A DNA stretch of 64,000 bases from Spirochaetota bacterium (lineage in GTDB: Bacteria > Spirochaetota > Brachyspiria > Brachyspirales > JACRPF01), in NCBI GenBank assembly GCA_016214035.1, contig JACRPF010000018.1:1-64000 (forward strand), given 5' to 3'. Each line of letters opens with the position of its first letter. Within the stretch, counting starts at the first letter, position 1. Shown piece by piece: positions 63,686-64,000 of the stretch. The notes under the pieces were generated by a model. It was not told where the DNA came from, ran no database searches, and worked only from the letters and a program-made list of their open reading frames with translations. Made by a program: the position numbers and the translations under genes.

Positions 63686-64000
63686 ATGCACAACGACTTC
63701 GCCGAACTTGTCCGCATCATGGCCCGCCTGCGCGGTGAGAACGGCTGTGCATGGGACAAAGAACAGACCTACGACACCATTCGTCCCTATCTGCTTGAAG
63801 AGACCTATGAAGTCATCGAGACAATACTTGATAAGAATTTTGAGGGGCTTAAGGAAGAACTCGGCGATCTGCTGCTCCAGGTGGTGTTTCTCTCGCAGAT
63901 AGCGGCTGATGAAAAACGGTTCTCTATTGACGATGTCGTACGCACCATCAATGAAAAGCTCATCCGCCGTCATCCGCATGTGTTCGGCGACGAGGAAACA
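63686..64000 (+). CDS. mazG: MazG nucleoside triphosphate pyrophosphohydrolase (partial, runs off window)
   Basis: 105 codons from the ATG at 63686 (AGGA seven bases upstream); the frame is still open at the window end. The family start is intact: LVRIMARLRGENGCAWDKEQTYDTIRPYLLEETYEVIE. The metal residues follow in LLEETYE and LKEELGDLLLQVVF, then RRHPHVFGDE. MazG hydrolyses non-canonical nucleoside triphosphates and also lowers (p)ppGpp. The canonical GCPWD motif is GCAWD here. An ATG five bases upstream opens a different frame and is not the start. Confidence 0.95.
   Translation, partial: MHNDFAELVRIMARLRGENGCAWDKEQTYDTIRPYLLEETYEVIETILDKNFEGLKEELGDLLLQVVFLSQIAADEKRFSIDDVVRTINEKLIRRHPHVFGDEET

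Noticed and set aside
63681-63902. Start of the last gene at the ATG at 63681
   Set aside because: That ATG opens another frame with no family match. The frame from 63686 reads as MazG from its first residues.

Overview
The window looks like a chromosome segment of an uncultured Gram-negative, saccharolytic bacterium of mid-50s percent GC. A Gram-negative envelope is shown by a TonB-dependent receptor, several outer-membrane beta-barrel-like proteins, a lipobox lipoprotein, a periplasmic YceI protein and an alpha-2-macroglobulin. The GAPDH, the class II aldolase and a PorV/UPF0164-like barrel resemble spirochaete proteins as I remember them. The dense set of unusual glycoside hydrolases and the PurO-type IMP cyclohydrolase also occur in Lentisphaerota. 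I favour Spirochaetota, but that is inference. No rRNA, tRNA, CRISPR array or classical transposase was seen.

Layout. (1) 1-12180: a 21-bp minisatellite, then a two-gene minus-strand operon. It encodes a 3,100-residue secreted repeat protein and a barrel-like protein carrying a coiled-coil/LysM insert. The operon has a near-consensus promoter and a LacI/CcpA-like operator. (2) 12376-15449: a frameshifted TonB-dependent receptor and a divergent HD-GYP phosphodiesterase. (3) 15450-21777: a tightly coupled minus-strand operon of PQQ propeller, glycosyltransferase, ABC ATPase and FtsX-type permease. (4) 21882-27371: an RRM protein and a gyrA / GldG-like / PP-loop ATPase operon joined by ATGA overlaps. 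(5) 27524-35217: YceI, a secreted clan-A glycoside hydrolase, a duplicated-domain outer-membrane-type protein, GAPDH with a clear promoter and terminator, and IMP cyclohydrolase. (6) 35227-44463: alpha-2-macroglobulin, a RelE-type toxin-antitoxin pair, a ClpX-like ATPase with an atypical N-terminus, a DUF559 endonuclease gene enclosed by inverted palindromic repeats (a likely mini mobile element), a lipoprotein gene broken by a stop codon, and a DUF3788 gene. (7) 44575-46588: class II aldolase and an anchored metallo-beta-lactamase-fold protein. (8) 46782-63610: a carbohydrate-utilisation run, all on the plus strand. It has an arabinose/fucose isomerase-like enzyme, a LamG protein, two paralogous secreted multidomain glycoside hydrolases, a GH106-like enzyme, an unrecognised 821-residue enzyme, an SGNH esterase and a WbsX/GH99-like protein. 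MazG follows and runs off the window.

How they work together. The plus-strand carbohydrate block contains both secreted enzymes (signal peptides, CBM9/CBM4-like and LamG modules) and enzymes without signal peptides. This suggests outside cleavage and de-acetylation, followed by intracellular trimming and isomerisation. No SusC/SusD pair and no sugar transporter is encoded inside the block, so uptake must come from elsewhere. GAPDH and aldolase, each with its own promoter, supply central glycolysis. The most unusual items are the DUF559 repeat-bounded element, the hierarchical giant repeat protein with its split-barrel partner, and the ClpX-like ATPase.
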